A stretch of 64,000 nucleotides of DNA from Photobacterium sp. CCB-ST2H9 (GCF_023151555.2 NZ_CP100425.1:1054001-1118000); one strand, 5' to 3'; positions 9,537-20,823 are shown, counted from the stretch's first letter. Notes: a model not told the origin generated them from the sequence alone. Made by a program: numbers and translations.

Positions 9537-10088
9537 TTAAGGAGCCGCATTCAGGACTTGTGAGCGGGTATTTAATCCGGTGAGCAGAACTGAATACTCG
9601 GTCAAAATATCAACCCGGTTACTCTGTTCAGCATTTGCCTGAAAATATTGATAAACAGACATGATTTGTTCATTGCTGAAAGCGTTCTCATCCCCGGTCT
9701 TCAACTTGTTGAATTGTTTCGGACGAACCTGCAGATAACCGCCGCTGACTTCCCAATAGCCGGACTCTGTGATTGTCAGATGCAATTGAATACGACTTTG
9801 ATTGGTCATGCTCATGCGGGTGACTCGTGAATAGCTGTGATTCGGCAAAAACAGAACCTGGCTTTTTTCGGTAATTTTTTTCAAGCGTCCCAGACCGGGC
9901 GCTTCCGTTGAAGCCACGTTGGTGACGGTGTAGGACTCCCAGTCATGGGATGCCAGAAAACGGTTTATCCGGTGATCGCTTTTGAAATAGTAATAGAGGC
10001 TGCCGAGGAACATCAGTGTGATAAAAGCCAGCAACAGCAGCGGAACATATGCTCGCTTCAAATTTGAACGGGTTACTGAACGCGACAT
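9537..10088 (-). CDS. toxS: Transmembrane regulatory protein ToxS
   Basis: Partner of ToxR: an inner-membrane protein whose periplasmic domain stabilises the ToxR periplasmic domain and helps sense bile salts in Vibrio. It has 183 residues (V. cholerae ToxS 173). One N-terminal TM segment YVPLLLLAFITLMFLGSLYY (about 14-35) is followed by a periplasmic beta-rich domain with the conserved WESYTVTNV and SGYWEVSGGYLQVRP. The start at 10088 (MSRSVTRS) is preceded by AAGGAAAGGGAG. It overlaps the 3' end of toxR by 16 bases, which supports coupled translation. Confidence 0.9.
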   Translation of the reverse strand: MSRSVTRSNLKRAYVPLLLLAFITLMFLGSLYYYFKSDHRINRFLASHDWESYTVTNVASTEAPGLGRLKKITEKSQVLFLPNHSYSRVTRMSMTNQSRIQLHLTITESGYWEVSGGYLQVRPKQFNKLKTGDENAFSNEQIMSVYQYFQANAEQSNRVDILTEYSVLLTGLNTRSQVLNAAP

Positions 10089-10981
10089 GGCTGCTCCCTT
10101 TCCTTGTCCAGTGTCACAATGGTGAGTGTCATGTTGTTCCGGTAGTCCGCGGTTCCATATATCAGGTTTATCCAAAGCTGATTATGTCTTCCGCCAGTGA
10201 CAATGACCCGGGCTGGCGTGGATGTTTTGCCGTGCGTTTGGATATGGGCTGCAATACATTGTCTGATCAGCGGATACCAGGCGTCTGTCATGACCGTTTC
10301 ACTGGGGATGAGCACCGGTATCCCCTGATAACTGAACGCCGGATAGAAAGCACTTGAGGTTGGCGGCGGACTAAAATAAGCCCAGAGTGGCAGCACGACA
10401 CAGAGTAGCAGGGCAGTCACCAGAGTGAGTTGGTAACGATGCTGCTTGTGTCCGGATATTTTGTGTTCGGGCATAGTCGCGGCGGTTGAAATCACAGGAT
10501 TAACCTGAACGGCGTCAGTGTCTGCTATCTGCTTGTCTGTTGGCGCAGTTGTGGCAGCGAGAATGATGTGCGAGTTGAGAATCGCCTCCGGTTCCGGATC
10601 ATTTTGCTGTATTTCACCGGATTCGGCCGGGCGGTCGTCAATGCGATCGACACTGGCAATCATCTGGTAGCCGCGTTTCGGAATCGTTTTGATAAAGGCA
10701 GGAGAGCGGGTTGAATCCTGCAGATATCGCCGCAGGGTTGAAATGGCCTGGGTCAGGCTGGAATCATCCACTTCGAATCCCTGATCCCGCCAGATATAGT
10801 CATGCATTTCCTGCCGGGAAATAATGGTGCCTGGCTCAGTCAGCATCCGGTGTAAGGCCCGGCTTTCATTGATGCCTAAATGGATGGTGTCTTCAGACTG
10901 AGTATTGTCAACCAGACTGTTGTGGTTCGGTGAAAATATAAATCGTTGGCCAATCAGAAATTTACAATGCGCTTGTTCCAT
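10073..10981 (-). CDS. toxR: Transmembrane transcriptional activator ToxR
   Basis: Membrane-bound regulator with a cytoplasmic OmpR-type winged helix. Seen: an N-terminal DNA-binding domain of about 105 residues with SRQEMHDYIWRDQGFEVDDS, LTQAISTLRRYLQD and FIKTIPKRGYQM. Then come an acidic/Pro-rich linker, one TM segment (LTLVTALLLCVVLPLWAYF), and a periplasmic domain with two cysteines (RQCIAAH and the near-terminal QPCRV), like the disulfide pair of V. cholerae ToxR. The start is set at 10981 because AGG lies 6 bases upstream; an in-frame ATG at 10996 has no such site. ToxR controls outer-membrane porins in Vibrionaceae; the porin at 2598 is a plausible target. The gene is divergent from htpG. 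Confidence 0.92.
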   Translation of the reverse strand: MEQAHCKFLIGQRFIFSPNHNSLVDNTQSEDTIHLGINESRALHRMLTEPGTIISRQEMHDYIWRDQGFEVDDSSLTQAISTLRRYLQDSTRSPAFIKTIPKRGYQMIASVDRIDDRPAESGEIQQNDPEPEAILNSHIILAATTAPTDKQIADTDAVQVNPVISTAATMPEHKISGHKQHRYQLTLVTALLLCVVLPLWAYFSPPPTSSAFYPAFSYQGIPVLIPSETVMTDAWYPLIRQCIAAHIQTHGKTSTPARVIVTGGRHNQLWINLIYGTADYRNNMTLTIVTLDKEREQPCRVQ

Positions 10982-11077
10982 TCCCAACCTATTCATTCAG
11001 TGTGATTTGTTTTTCCGGAACTCTGTGATCAGTATGAGCCGTTCAGGGACGATCGGACAGAAAATTAGCCGACAGGT

Positions 11078-11103
11078 CTTGAAAATGAGTGGCGAGCCCA
11101 TAT
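11078..11103 (+). promoter_or_regulatory. Sigma-32-type heat-shock promoter of htpG
   Basis: CTTGAAA (11078-11084) and GCCCATAT (11096-11103), with about 12-13 bases between the core hexamers, match the sigma-32 consensus CTTGAA / CCCCATNT. It is 43 bases before the htpG start, as expected for a heat-shock chaperone. It also rules out the longer htpG frame starting at 11089. Confidence 0.75.
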
Positions 11104-11145
11104 CTAGTTTTCAGTAATGACGTAAACATGGATTACGGAGTTCAA

Positions 11146-13044
11146 ATGAGCGAGCAAACCCTGGAAAAGAATAAAGAGACACGTGGCTTTCAATCTGAAG
11201 TGAAGCAATTACTTCATTTAATGATTCATTCACTGTACTCAAATAAAGAGATTTTTTTACGGGAGCTGATTTCCAATGCTTCCGATGCGGCGGATAAATT
11301 GCGTTTCCGTGCGCTTTCTGCCCCTGAGCTGTATGAAAATGATGGCGAGCTGGCTGTTCGTCTGTCATTTGATGAAAAAAACGGGACAGTCACGATCAGC
11401 GACAATGGTATCGGGATGACCCGTGATGAGGTGATTGAACACCTGGGTACCATTGCCAAATCAGGGACGAAAGACTTTTTCGCCAAGTTGAGTGAAGAGC
11501 AGAGTAAAGACTCGCAACTGATTGGTCAGTTTGGTGTGGGTTTCTATTCTTCCTTTATTGTTGCTGATGCTGTGACGGTCAATACCCGTGCAGCAGGTGC
11601 GTCAGCTGAGCAGGCCGTTTGCTGGCATTCGACCGGTGAAGGCGATTACACCGTTGAGGATATCGAGAAATCGACCCGCGGAACCGAAATTATTCTGCAT
11701 CTGCGTGAAGATGAAAAAGAATTCCTGAGTGAATACCGTTTGCGCAATATCATCAGCAAGTATTCGGATCACATTGGCATTCCGGTGCTGATGGAAACGG
11801 CTGAACGCGATGAGGAAGGCAACGAAACGGGTAAGCAATGGGAGCAGGTCAACAAGGCTCAGGCGCTGTGGACCCGCAGTAAATCTGAAATTTCTGATGA
11901 AGAATATCAGGAATTCTATAAGCACGTCTCTCATGATTATGCTGAACCACTGAGCTGGAGCCACAACCGTGTGGAAGGTCAGCAGGATTACACCAGCTTG
12001 CTGTATATTCCGTCAAAAGCCCCTTTTGACTTATATAACCGTGACAGCAAGCACGGCCTGAAACTGTATGTACAGCGCGTCTTTATCATGGATGACGCGG
12101 AACAGTTCATGCCGATGTATCTGCGCTTTATGCGCGGCCTGATTGATTCAAATGACCTGCCGCTGAACGTTTCCCGCGAGATCCTGCAGGATAACAAAGT
12201 GACTCAGGCACTGCGTAAAGCCTGCACTAAGCGTGCACTGTCGATGCTGGAAAAACTGGCGAAGAAAGAAGACGAATATCAGCGTTTCTGGAAAGAGTTC
12301 GGCCAGGTACTAAAAGAAGGTGCGGCAGAAGACTTCGCGAATCGTGAAAAAATTGCCGGTCTGCTGCGTTTCAGTACGACTCACAACGATACCGCTGAAC
12401 AAACGGTGTCTCTGGCCGATTACGTCAGCCGGATGAAAGAAGGTCAGGACAAGATTTACTACATCACGGCAGACAGCTTCAATGCCGCGAAGAACAGCCC
12501 TCATCTGGAGCAGTTCCGCACGAAGGGTCTGGAAGTGGTGCTGATGCATGACCGGATCGACGAGTGGCTGATGGGTTACCTGCCTGAGTTCGACGGGAAA
12601 CAGTTCCAGTCCATCACCAAAGCCGGTCTGGATCTGTCCAGCTTTGATGGTGAGGAAGAAAAAGAAGCACAGAAGCAAACGGAAGAAGCCTTTGCGTCCG
12701 TTGTTGAGCGCACCAAAGCTTATCTGGGTGAGCGTGTGCAGGACGTTCGTACCACTTTCAAGCTGCAGGATACGCCTGCTGTAGTGGTCACAGACGAAAA
12801 TGAGATGGGAACACAGATGGCGAAACTGCTGGCGGCTGCCGGCCATGAGGCGCCTGAAGTGAAATACATCTTTGAGCTGAATCCAAATCATCCGGTGGTG
12901 AACCGGATGGCAGATGAAGCCGATGAAGAAGCTTTCGGCCGCTGGGTTGAAATGCTGCTTGGTCAGGCGATGCTGGCGGAGCGTGGGTCGATGGAAGACC
13001 CGTCGCAGTTCCTGTCGGCAGTGAATAAGCTGCTGGCTCAGTAA
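11146..13044 (+). CDS. htpG: Molecular chaperone HtpG (Hsp90)
   Basis: Bacterial Hsp90, a cytosolic ATP-dependent dimeric chaperone. It has 632 residues (E. coli 624). GHKL ATPase motifs are visible in order: [16 protein letters not shown], the [14 protein letters not shown] loop, GTIAKSGTK and [15 protein letters not shown]. The middle domain has [10 protein letters not shown], with its catalytic Arg, and the C-terminal dimerisation region ends SAVNKLLAQ. The start at 11146 ([10 protein letters not shown]) follows GGAG at 11137-11140; the upstream ATG would lie inside the promoter. It is transcribed from a sigma-32-like promoter, divergent from toxR. Confidence 0.98.
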   Translation: MSEQTLEKNKETRGFQSEVKQLLHLMIHSLYSNKEIFLRELISNASDAADKLRFRALSAPELYENDGELAVRLSFDEKNGTVTISDNGIGMTRDEVIEHLGTIAKSGTKDFFAKLSEEQSKDSQLIGQFGVGFYSSFIVADAVTVNTRAAGASAEQAVCWHSTGEGDYTVEDIEKSTRGTEIILHLREDEKEFLSEYRLRNIISKYSDHIGIPVLMETAERDEEGNETGKQWEQVNKAQALWTRSKSEISDEEYQEFYKHVSHDYAEPLSWSHNRVEGQQDYTSLLYIPSKAPFDLYNRDSKHGLKLYVQRVFIMDDAEQFMPMYLRFMRGLIDSNDLPLNVSREILQDNKVTQALRKACTKRALSMLEKLAKKEDEYQRFWKEFGQVLKEGAAEDFANREKIAGLLRFSTTHNDTAEQTVSLADYVSRMKEGQDKIYYITADSFNAAKNSPHLEQFRTKGLEVVLMHDRIDEWLMGYLPEFDGKQFQSITKAGLDLSSFDGEEEKEAQKQTEEAFASVVERTKAYLGERVQDVRTTFKLQDTPAVVVTDENEMGTQMAKLLAAAGHEAPEVKYIFELNPNHPVVNRMADEADEEAFGRWVEMLLGQAMLAERGSMEDPSQFLSAVNKLLAQ

Positions 13045-13052
13045 TGAAAACC

Positions 13053-13080
13053 AAACGGGCGCAGTTTAGCGCCCGTTTTG
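13053..13080 (+). terminator. Terminator of htpG
   Basis: Stem AAACGGGCGC / GCGCCCGTTT with a short loop followed by T residues, just after the htpG stop. Confidence 0.85.
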
Positions 13081-13189
13081 CTTCAAAGAGTATGCTGATA
13101 AAGAATGTAAACTCAGGGCTGTTTCGGCAGCGGACTTGCGAGTATGGTCTAATCAGTGTATTTTTCTGACTTTCCAAAACTCCGGCTAA

Positions 13190-13858
<669 letters not shown>

Positions 13859-13910
13859 TGTGATATCACGCCCTGCAGTATTGTGACCGCAGGCAGACAG
13901 CACAGTGAAA

Positions 13911-13942
13911 AGCGGGGGGTGAATCACCCCTCGCTTTTTTTT
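13911..13942 (+). terminator. Terminator of adk
   Basis: GC-rich stem AGCGGGGGGTG / CACCCCTCGCT followed by eight T residues. Confidence 0.85.
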
Positions 13943-14017
13943 GTCCGATAATGCAAATCAATCGCGGAATGGTACACTGTTCAGGCGAAAGAAGATGAGT
14001 ATGACCTGTAGGTGAAG

Positions 14018-14986
14018 ATGGAAAATCAAGGTATTGGTGTACTTTTAGTGAATCTGGGTACGCCGGATGAAGCAACACCTGCTGCCGTGAAACGGTTTCT
14101 GGCAGAGTTTCTGAGTGATCCTCGTGTCGTTGATCTGTCCCCCTGGATCTGGCGTCCGGTTCTGTTTGGTGCGATCCTGCCCATTCGTTCTCCGAAAGTA
14201 GCAAAACTGTACCAGTCCGTATGGATGGAAGAAGGTTCACCGCTGATGGTGTATTCCCAGCGTCAGCGGGATGCGCTGGAAGCGAGACTGGGTATTCCTG
14301 TGGCTCTGGGAATGACCTATGGTAATCCCGGGATTCAGTCTGCGCTGGCAAAACTCAGTGATCAGGGCTGCCGTAAAATTGTGGTTCTGCCTTTGTATCC
14401 GCAGTATTCACGCACGACTACTGCCGCTGTGTTCGACAAAATTGCAGCCAGTCTGAAGCAGACCGCTTATCTGCCGGAACTGAGGTTCATCAATCATTAT
14501 CAGGATCATCCGGCATATATTCAGGCTTTAGCAGAATCTGTTTCTGATTTCTGGGCCAAGCAGGGAGAGCCCGATTATTTGCTTTGTTCCTATCACGGCA
14601 TCCCCAAACGATACGCGGATCTGGGTGACCCTTACCCGGTTCACTGCAATGAAACTACAGCATTGCTTGCCGAATCTCTGGAAATGCCTCGTGAGAAAAT
14701 GAGCATGAGTTATCAGTCGATTTTTGGCCGGGAAGAATGGCTCAAGCCTTATACAGAGCCGACAATCATTGAGCTGGCCCAAAAAGGGGTACAACGGCTG
14801 GATGTGGTTTGTCCGGCATTTTCGGTGGATTGCCTGGAAACCATTGAAGAAATTGCAGAAGGATGCAAAGAAGCTTTCCTGAAAGCAGGCGGTAAGGAAT
14901 TCAATCTTATCCCGTGTCTGAACGACAGCTCGGCGCACATCGGAATGATGGAAGCTTTGGTCCAGCAGCAAATTCAAAACTGGTAA
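14018..14986 (+). CDS. hemH: Ferrochelatase
   Basis: Last step of protoheme synthesis: insertion of Fe(II) into protoporphyrin IX at the inner face of the membrane. It has 322 residues (E. coli 320). Family signatures are [15 protein letters not shown] at the N-terminus, the metal-site histidine in [16 protein letters not shown], and [16 protein letters not shown] and the glutamate-bearing [14 protein letters not shown] near the C-terminus. The start ATG at 14018 is preceded by AGGTGA; the upstream in-frame GTG at 14012 is part of that ribosome site. Order adk-hemH matches E. coli. Confidence 0.97.
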   Translation: MENQGIGVLLVNLGTPDEATPAAVKRFLAEFLSDPRVVDLSPWIWRPVLFGAILPIRSPKVAKLYQSVWMEEGSPLMVYSQRQRDALEARLGIPVALGMTYGNPGIQSALAKLSDQGCRKIVVLPLYPQYSRTTTAAVFDKIAASLKQTAYLPELRFINHYQDHPAYIQALAESVSDFWAKQGEPDYLLCSYHGIPKRYADLGDPYPVHCNETTALLAESLEMPREKMSMSYQSIFGREEWLKPYTEPTIIELAQKGVQRLDVVCPAFSVDCLETIEEIAEGCKEAFLKAGGKEFNLIPCLNDSSAHIGMMEALVQQQIQNW

Positions 14987-15018
14987 CCTTTTTTTAACTT
15001 TTACAAATACTATGATTC

Positions 15019-15046
15019 GGCTCGCACTAATTGTGCGAGCCATTTC
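15019..15046 (+). terminator. Probable terminator of hemH
   Basis: Perfect stem GGCTCGCAC / GTGCGAGCC followed by ATTTCTT. The T run is broken, so efficiency is uncertain. Confidence 0.55.
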
Positions 15047-15107
15047 TTCATTGGACTATATTTTGTGATATCATCCGCAAGTTTTTTCTATCCGGCAGCG
15101 CGATATC

Positions 15108-16409
15108 ATGAAATTTCCTGGTCAACGTAAATCAAAACACTATTTTCCTGTTCATGCCCGAGATCCCCTTCTGACTCAGGCCAGCTCGCGACCTCTTGCC
15201 CGTACGCATGTCGTCGGTATTGATCAGACCCTGGTGGATATTGAAGCCTGTGTGGATGATGAATTCCTGAGTCGTTACTCGCTCAGCAAAGGCCATTCTC
15301 TGGTGATTGCTGAAGATGCAGCCGAAGCACTGTACCGTGAACTGAAAGAGAATGATCTGATTCGTCATGAGTTTGCCGGCGGTACCATTGGTAATACGCT
15401 CCATAATTACTCTGTGCTGGCTGATGACAAGTCGGTTCTTCTTGGGGTGATGAGCCAGGATATTCAGATTGGCAGTTATGCCTACCGGTATCTGGTAAAT
15501 ACCTCCAGCCGTATGGATTTGAACCATCTTCAGCCTGTGGATGGCCCGATCGGACGTTGTTTTGCGTTGATCACTCCCGATGGCGAGCGCACATTTGCCA
15601 TTAACGAAGGACGAATGAACCAGCTGGAGCCAGACAACATTTCTGAATCCATTTTTGAGCGTGCTTCAGCGCTGGTTCTGACGGCGTATCTGGTTCGCTG
15701 TAAAGAAGGCGATCCGATGCCGGAAGCGACAATGCGTGCTATCGAATATGCGAAAAAATACGATGTGCCTGTTGTCCTCACGCTGGGAACCAAGTTTGTA
15801 ATTGCGGATGATCCTCAGTGGTGGCGTGATTTTCTGAAGGAGCATGTCACCGTTGTCGCGATGAACGAAGACGAAGCGGAAGCCCTGACCGGGTATTCTG
15901 ATCCGCTGCAGGCCGCCGACAAAGCGCTGGATTGGGTTGATTTTGTTTTATGTACGGCTGGACCGGTCGGTTTGTATACGGCGGGTTATACAGAAGAGAG
16001 CACCAAGCGTAAAACCAGCCTGCCGTTGCTGCCGGGTGAAATTCCTGAGTTCAATCGCTATGAATTCAGTCGTCCAATGATGAAAGCGGGCTGTGAGACG
16101 CCGATCCGGGTGTATTCGCACATTGCGCCTTATATGGGTGGACCTGAGCGCATCAAGAACACCAATGGTGCAGGGGACGGTGCTTTGTCTGCGCTGCTGC
16201 ACGATATGGCTGCCAATCGTTATCACAAAGAAAATGTGCCGAAATCCAGTAAGCACAGTTACGATTTCCTGACTTATTCGTCATTTTCCCAGATTTGCCT
16301 GTACTCGAACCGGGTCAGTTATGAAGTACTGGCGCAGCACTCACCTCGTCTGTCGCGTGGTTTGCCTGAGCGGGAAGACAGTCTGGAAGAGGCATACTGG
16401 GAACGTTAA
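15108..16409 (+). CDS. gsk: Inosine-guanosine kinase
   Basis: PfkB/ribokinase-fold kinase of purine salvage: phosphorylates inosine and guanosine to IMP and GMP. The 433-residue protein (E. coli Gsk 434) shows the sugar-binding GGTIGNTLHNYSVLADD and the C-terminal PfkB catalytic motif NTNGAGDGALSALLHD, with Asp as the base. It begins MKFPGQRKSKHYFPV, as in the E. coli enzyme. It follows adk-hemH as in enterics and ends in a strong terminator. Confidence 0.95.
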   Translation: MKFPGQRKSKHYFPVHARDPLLTQASSRPLARTHVVGIDQTLVDIEACVDDEFLSRYSLSKGHSLVIAEDAAEALYRELKENDLIRHEFAGGTIGNTLHNYSVLADDKSVLLGVMSQDIQIGSYAYRYLVNTSSRMDLNHLQPVDGPIGRCFALITPDGERTFAINEGRMNQLEPDNISESIFERASALVLTAYLVRCKEGDPMPEATMRAIEYAKKYDVPVVLTLGTKFVIADDPQWWRDFLKEHVTVVAMNEDEAEALTGYSDPLQAADKALDWVDFVLCTAGPVGLYTAGYTEESTKRKTSLPLLPGEIPEFNRYEFSRPMMKAGCETPIRVYSHIAPYMGGPERIKNTNGAGDGALSALLHDMAANRYHKENVPKSSKHSYDFLTYSSFSQICLYSNRVSYEVLAQHSPRLSRGLPEREDSLEEAYWER

Positions 16410-16431
16410 TCCGGTCTGAAAATCTGCTTGT

Positions 16432-16459
16432 AAAAAACCGTCATTTTGACGGTTTTTTG
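16432..16459 (+). terminator. Terminator of gsk
   Basis: Stem AAAAAACCGTC / GACGGTTTTTT with a 4-base loop; symmetrical, and it ends in a T run. Confidence 0.9.
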
Positions 16460-17044
16460 CTATCTGGTGATGAAAGAAATGACAAATTCGTACGTTGAAT
16501 CTCACTGAAAAATGCAAGCAAACGATTTCGTCATGATAGGTTTTGTTAATTACTTTCAGAAAATCTCCGGATAAGCGCCAGCAGCACGTCATGATGAAAA
16601 AGAGCGGAACAGGGTGATTTTTGACTGGACCTCACAGTGTCCGCATCAGAGGAAAATGGGTTTCAGGGCAGATTTTTTTGGGCGGGTGAAAAAATCGGCC
16701 TGGCTTGTTTTTATCATTTTAAGTGCATTTTTCTTGTTTTTCAGGTGATTTCGGATCAGCTCTGTTCATCGTGCAGAGGATGGGTTCTGACTGTAAACGT
16801 GCAGTGAGATATTTTATCAGGCCTTGATGTTTCAGTTTTTACGTCAATTGATAGAATTAGCGGGATGTAACTTTGTGACAAATGCAGCTATAGTGTGCTT
16901 CACCCTGGGTAACCCCCCATTTTGATAGGCTTTGGCTATTAAATTGAGAGGCCAGGACATCGGCATACTGTCGTTCTGAATGTTATGCTTTGCCGGACTT
17001 TCAACCCGTCAAACCTGTACACCTGTTAGGGAAAGAAAAAGAAC
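16460..17044 (+). promoter_or_regulatory. Long upstream region of zwf
   Basis: A stretch of 585 bases without a supported gene. It is AT-rich in its first half and contains a TATAGT hexamer at 16889-16894 that could be a -10 element, with only a poor -35 (TGTAAC) at the right distance. The zwf ribosome site AGGGAAAG lies just before 17045. No repeats or strong hairpins were seen beyond the gsk terminator. A short antisense frame at 16341-16592 has no ribosome site and is not accepted. Confidence 0.35.
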
Positions 17045-18544
17045 ATGGTCATACCTGAAAACAGCGATATCGTTATTTTTGGCGCCTCAGGCGATCTGAC
17101 ATATCGTAAGCTTATCCCAGCGCTGTATCATCTGTATGTCAATCAGATGTTACCTTCTGATTTCTCTATCCTTGGCGTCAGCCGTACCGCTCACAGCGAT
17201 GAAGAATACAGAGAAAAAGTTCGGGCCTCTCTGCTGAAAACCGAGAAGACCGATCCTGAGAAGCTGGCCGAGTTTTGTCAGCATGTTGGTTATCAGGCCA
17301 TCAACACGCTTGATTGTGATGACTATGGTAAGTTGCAACAACGACTGCAAGAAAAAGCCGCTCAATCAGATGCACCCCGTAATAGCCTCTTCTATCTCGC
17401 CACGCCACCAAGTCTGTACGATGTGATTCCAGCCAGTCTCGCGGCCCATGGCCTGAACGATGAAAGTACCGGCTGGAAACGCCTGATCATTGAAAAGCCT
17501 TTTGGATATGATCTGGAAACGGCTCAGGAACTGGATAAGAAGCTGCATAAGCACTTCAAGGAAAGTCAGATTTTCCGGATTGACCACTACCTTGGGAAAG
17601 AAACGGTACAGAACCTGCTGGTTTTCCGCTTTGCGAACGGTATGTTCGAGCCGTTGTGGAACCGTAATTTCATTGATTATGTGGAAATTACAGCCGCAGA
17701 ATTTCTCGGAGTAGAAGAACGTGGCGGTTATTACGATAACGCCGGTGCTGTACGTGACATGCTTCAGAACCACCTGCTTCAGGTGCTGGCGATGGTTGCG
17801 ATGGAACCCCCTTCAGCAATCAACGGTAACGCGATGCGTGATGAAGTGGCCAAAGTGCTGAACAGCCTGCAGCCGTTGTCTGATGAAGACCTGCGTCAGA
17901 ATCTGGTGCTGGGGCAGTACACAGCCTCTGAGCTGCGTGGTAAAGAGTTGCCGGGTTACCGCGAAGAAACGGGTGTGTCTGAAGAATCCCGTACCGAAAC
18001 TTACGTGGGCCTGAAAGCTTTCATCAACAACTGGCGCTGGAATGGTGTGCCATTCTACATCCGTACCGGCAAACGCCTGCCGACCCGTGTCACTGAAGTT
18101 GTCATTCACTTTAAGAAAACACCTCACCCGGTATTCGGCAAAGACGCTCCGGATAATAAGCTGGTGCTTCGCATTCAGCCGGATGAAGGCATTCTGATGA
18201 ACTTCGCCCTGAAACGTCCGGGCGCAGGATTCAAAACCCAGGAAGTTGCGATGGACTTCCGTTACGACGAACTGGTGGACAGCAACGTTCTGACTGCCTA
18301 TGAGCGTCTGTTGCTGGATGCAATGGGTGGCGATTCGACCCTGTTCGCCCGTAGCGATGCGGTTGAAGCCTGCTGGCGTTATGTACAGCCTATCCTGTCG
18401 TTTAATCAGGACCCGCATGCGCTGTTTGGCTATGCTTGCGGAACCTGGGGACCGAAGGAAGCGGATGAGCTGCTGGCCCGTGACAATCGTGCCTGGCGTT
18501 TTCCGTGTTCAAACCTGACCAACACTGAATATTGCGAGCTTTAA
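17045..18544 (+). CDS. zwf: Glucose-6-phosphate 1-dehydrogenase
   Basis: First enzyme of the oxidative pentose phosphate pathway: glucose-6-phosphate + NADP gives 6-phosphogluconolactone + NADPH. The 499-residue protein (E. coli 491) has the N-terminal nucleotide fold [15 protein letters not shown], the IEKPFG motif and the active-site signature [13 protein letters not shown] with the catalytic histidine. The C-terminal substrate domain follows. It heads a tight operon: pgl starts two bases after its stop, and gnd follows. Confidence 0.98.
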   Translation: MVIPENSDIVIFGASGDLTYRKLIPALYHLYVNQMLPSDFSILGVSRTAHSDEEYREKVRASLLKTEKTDPEKLAEFCQHVGYQAINTLDCDDYGKLQQRLQEKAAQSDAPRNSLFYLATPPSLYDVIPASLAAHGLNDESTGWKRLIIEKPFGYDLETAQELDKKLHKHFKESQIFRIDHYLGKETVQNLLVFRFANGMFEPLWNRNFIDYVEITAAEFLGVEERGGYYDNAGAVRDMLQNHLLQVLAMVAMEPPSAINGNAMRDEVAKVLNSLQPLSDEDLRQNLVLGQYTASELRGKELPGYREETGVSEESRTETYVGLKAFINNWRWNGVPFYIRTGKRLPTRVTEVVIHFKKTPHPVFGKDAPDNKLVLRIQPDEGILMNFALKRPGAGFKTQEVAMDFRYDELVDSNVLTAYERLLLDAMGGDSTLFARSDAVEACWRYVQPILSFNQDPHALFGYACGTWGPKEADELLARDNRAWRFPCSNLTNTEYCEL

Positions 18545-18546
18545 TC

Positions 18547-19272
18547 ATGACTGAGCTGAAAATTCATGACAATGCGGAAGCGGTTGTTCAAAGTCTGGCT
18601 GATGAGATGAAGGCCATCAGCCAGCAGAATACGCCGGTTCATATTTCGCTTTCGGGTGGCAGCACTCCGAAGCAATTGTTTTCGGCATTGGCACAAGCCC
18701 CGTATGCCGAAGGTGTGAACTGGAAAAATCTGCATTTCTGGTGGGGTGACGAGCGTTGCGTTGCACCGGATGATGCAGAAAGCAACTATGGTTGTGCACA
18801 GGCACTGCTGTTTGATCACGTCGCAATTCCTGCAGAAAATATTCACCGCATTCGGGGTGAGGATGAACCTCAGGCTGAAGCCAAGCGCTTTGCTGAAGAA
18901 ATGGCAGCAGTTATCCCGTCTGAAAACGGTGTGCCGGTATTTGATTGGATTCTGCTGGGCGTTGGTGATGACGGTCATACGGCTTCTCTGTTCCCGGGGC
19001 AGACAAATTACGATGAGCCTGCACTGAGCTTAGTGGCACCTCATCCGCAAAGCGGTCAGCTGCGTGTGAGTAAGTCTGCGCGTGTGCTGGAAGCTGCAAA
19101 ACGTATTTCTTATCTGGTTATCGGTGCAGGAAAAACTGAGATTGTGGAAGAAATCCACACGCAACCTGCCGAGACCCTGCCTTACCCGGCCGCAAAAATT
19201 CAGGCCCGTAACGGTAAAACAGAATGGTATTTGGATGCAGTAGCAGCCAGTAAGTTAGCGATTGGAGAATAA
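18547..19272 (+). CDS. pgl: 6-phosphogluconolactonase (DevB type)
   Basis: Hydrolyses 6-phosphogluconolactone between Zwf and Gnd. The 241-residue protein is of the NagB-like DevB/SOL family, not the beta-propeller type of E. coli. Signatures are ISLSGGSTPKQLF, FWWGDERCV (active-site loop) and LLGVGDDGHTASLFPG. The start at 18547 (MTELKIHD) is chosen because it follows the zwf stop by two bases; an upstream in-frame ATG would overlap zwf. It lies in the middle of the zwf-pgl-gnd operon. Confidence 0.95.
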   Translation: MTELKIHDNAEAVVQSLADEMKAISQQNTPVHISLSGGSTPKQLFSALAQAPYAEGVNWKNLHFWWGDERCVAPDDAESNYGCAQALLFDHVAIPAENIHRIRGEDEPQAEAKRFAEEMAAVIPSENGVPVFDWILLGVGDDGHTASLFPGQTNYDEPALSLVAPHPQSGQLRVSKSARVLEAAKRISYLVIGAGKTEIVEEIHTQPAETLPYPAAKIQARNGKTEWYLDAVAASKLAIGE

Positions 19273-19276
19273 AAGA

Positions 19277-20725
19277 ATGAAAGGTGATATTGGTGTAATC
19301 GGCCTTGCCGTGATGGGCCAGAACCTGATCCTGAACATGGATGACCATGGTTTTAAGGTCGTTGCGCATAACCGTACAGCTGCCAAAGTCGACGAATTTC
19401 TGAACGGCCCTGCAAAAGGCACCAACATTGAAGGTGCTTACAGCCTGCAGGAGCTGGTGGACAAACTGGAAGCGCCGCGCAAAATCATGCTGATGGTGCG
19501 TGCCGGTGATGTGGTTGACAGCTTTATTGAGCAACTGATCCCGTTGCTGGACAAAGGCGACATCATTATTGATGGCGGTAATTCAAACTACCCGGATTCG
19601 ATCCGTCGTGTTGATTACCTGAAAGAAAAAGGCCTGCGTTTCATCGGTGCCGGTGTTTCCGGTGGCGAAGAAGGTGCGCGTTTCGGACCTTCTATCATGC
19701 CGGGTGGCGATGCTGAAGCATGGCCGTTCGTGAAGCCAATTTTCCAGGCGATTGCAGCTAAAACTGAACAGGGTGAGCCTTGCTGTGACTGGGTTGGTGA
19801 ATCCGGTGCCGGTCACTTTGTGAAAATGGTACACAACGGAATTGAATACGGTGACATGCAGCTGATCAGCGAAGCATATCACTTCATGAAGACCGGTCTG
19901 GGCATGACACATGATGAAATGGAACAGGCTTTCCGTGACTGGAATGAAACGGAACTGAACAGCTACCTGATTGAAATTACAGCCGATATTCTGGCCTACC
20001 GTGATGAAGATGGTGAGCCACTGGTTGAGAAAATCATGGACTCAGCCGGTCAGAAAGGTACGGGTAAATGGACAGGCATTAATGCACTGGACATGGGCAT
20101 CCCGCTGACGCTGATCACTGAGTCTGTGTTCGCGCGCTGCCTGTCTTCCCTGAAAGACCAGCGTGAAGAAGCCGAGAAGCTGTTCAACAAGACTGTTGGT
20201 ACGGTGGAAGGTGACAAGGCCGAGTGGCTGGAAGCAGTTCGTCAGGCACTGCTGGCATCGAAGATTATCTCTTACGCACAAGGCTTCATGCTGATGCGTC
20301 AGGCTTCTGATGAGAACAACTGGAACCTGAACTACGGTAATGTTGCCCTGATGTGGCGTGGTGGCTGTATCATTCGTTCTGCATTCCTGGGCAATATCCG
20401 TGATGCTTTCGAAAATGCACCGTCTCTGGCATTCCTGGGCTCAGATCCGTACTTCAAAGCGATTCTGGACAACAGCATGAAGTCATGGCGTAAAGTTGCA
20501 GCGAAATCTCTGGAAATTGGCCTGCCAATGCCATGTCTGACATCAGCACTGACTTTCCTGGATGGTTATACAACTGCACGTTTGCCGGCAAACATGCTGC
20601 AGGCACAGCGTGACTACTTCGGTGCGCATACATATGAGCGTATCGACCAGCCTCGTGGCCAGTATTTCCACACCAACTGGACCGGTACAGGTGGTGACAC
20701 TGCATCCACAACTTACGACGTGTAA
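19277..20725 (+). CDS. gnd: 6-phosphogluconate dehydrogenase (decarboxylating)
   Basis: Third step of the oxidative pentose phosphate pathway: 6-phosphogluconate + NADP gives ribulose-5-phosphate, CO2 and NADPH. It has 482 residues. The N-terminal Rossmann motif is GVIGLAVMGQNLILNM; then come IIDGGNSNYPDS, GAGVSGGEEGARFGPSIMPG and the catalytic lysine region GHFVKMVHNGIEYGDMQ. The start ATG at 19277 follows GGAG; the in-frame upstream ATG overlaps the end of pgl. It is the last gene of the operon and is followed by a terminator. Confidence 0.98.
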   Translation: MKGDIGVIGLAVMGQNLILNMDDHGFKVVAHNRTAAKVDEFLNGPAKGTNIEGAYSLQELVDKLEAPRKIMLMVRAGDVVDSFIEQLIPLLDKGDIIIDGGNSNYPDSIRRVDYLKEKGLRFIGAGVSGGEEGARFGPSIMPGGDAEAWPFVKPIFQAIAAKTEQGEPCCDWVGESGAGHFVKMVHNGIEYGDMQLISEAYHFMKTGLGMTHDEMEQAFRDWNETELNSYLIEITADILAYRDEDGEPLVEKIMDSAGQKGTGKWTGINALDMGIPLTLITESVFARCLSSLKDQREEAEKLFNKTVGTVEGDKAEWLEAVRQALLASKIISYAQGFMLMRQASDENNWNLNYGNVALMWRGGCIIRSAFLGNIRDAFENAPSLAFLGSDPYFKAILDNSMKSWRKVAAKSLEIGLPMPCLTSALTFLDGYTTARLPANMLQAQRDYFGAHTYERIDQPRGQYFHTNWTGTGGDTASTTYDV

Positions 20726-20747
20726 GTTCAACGATCAGTGACGACAG

Positions 20748-20774
20748 AAGGAGCCAGCGATGGCTCCTTTTTTG
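20748..20774 (+). terminator. Terminator of the zwf-pgl-gnd operon
   Basis: Stem AAGGAGCCA / TGGCTCCTT with a 5-base loop and a T run, 20 bases after the gnd stop. Confidence 0.9.
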
Positions 20775-20823
20775 TCACTCTTATTTGGGGCTTCTGAGAA
20801 CTTTCTGGGATTTCAGAAAGGGG

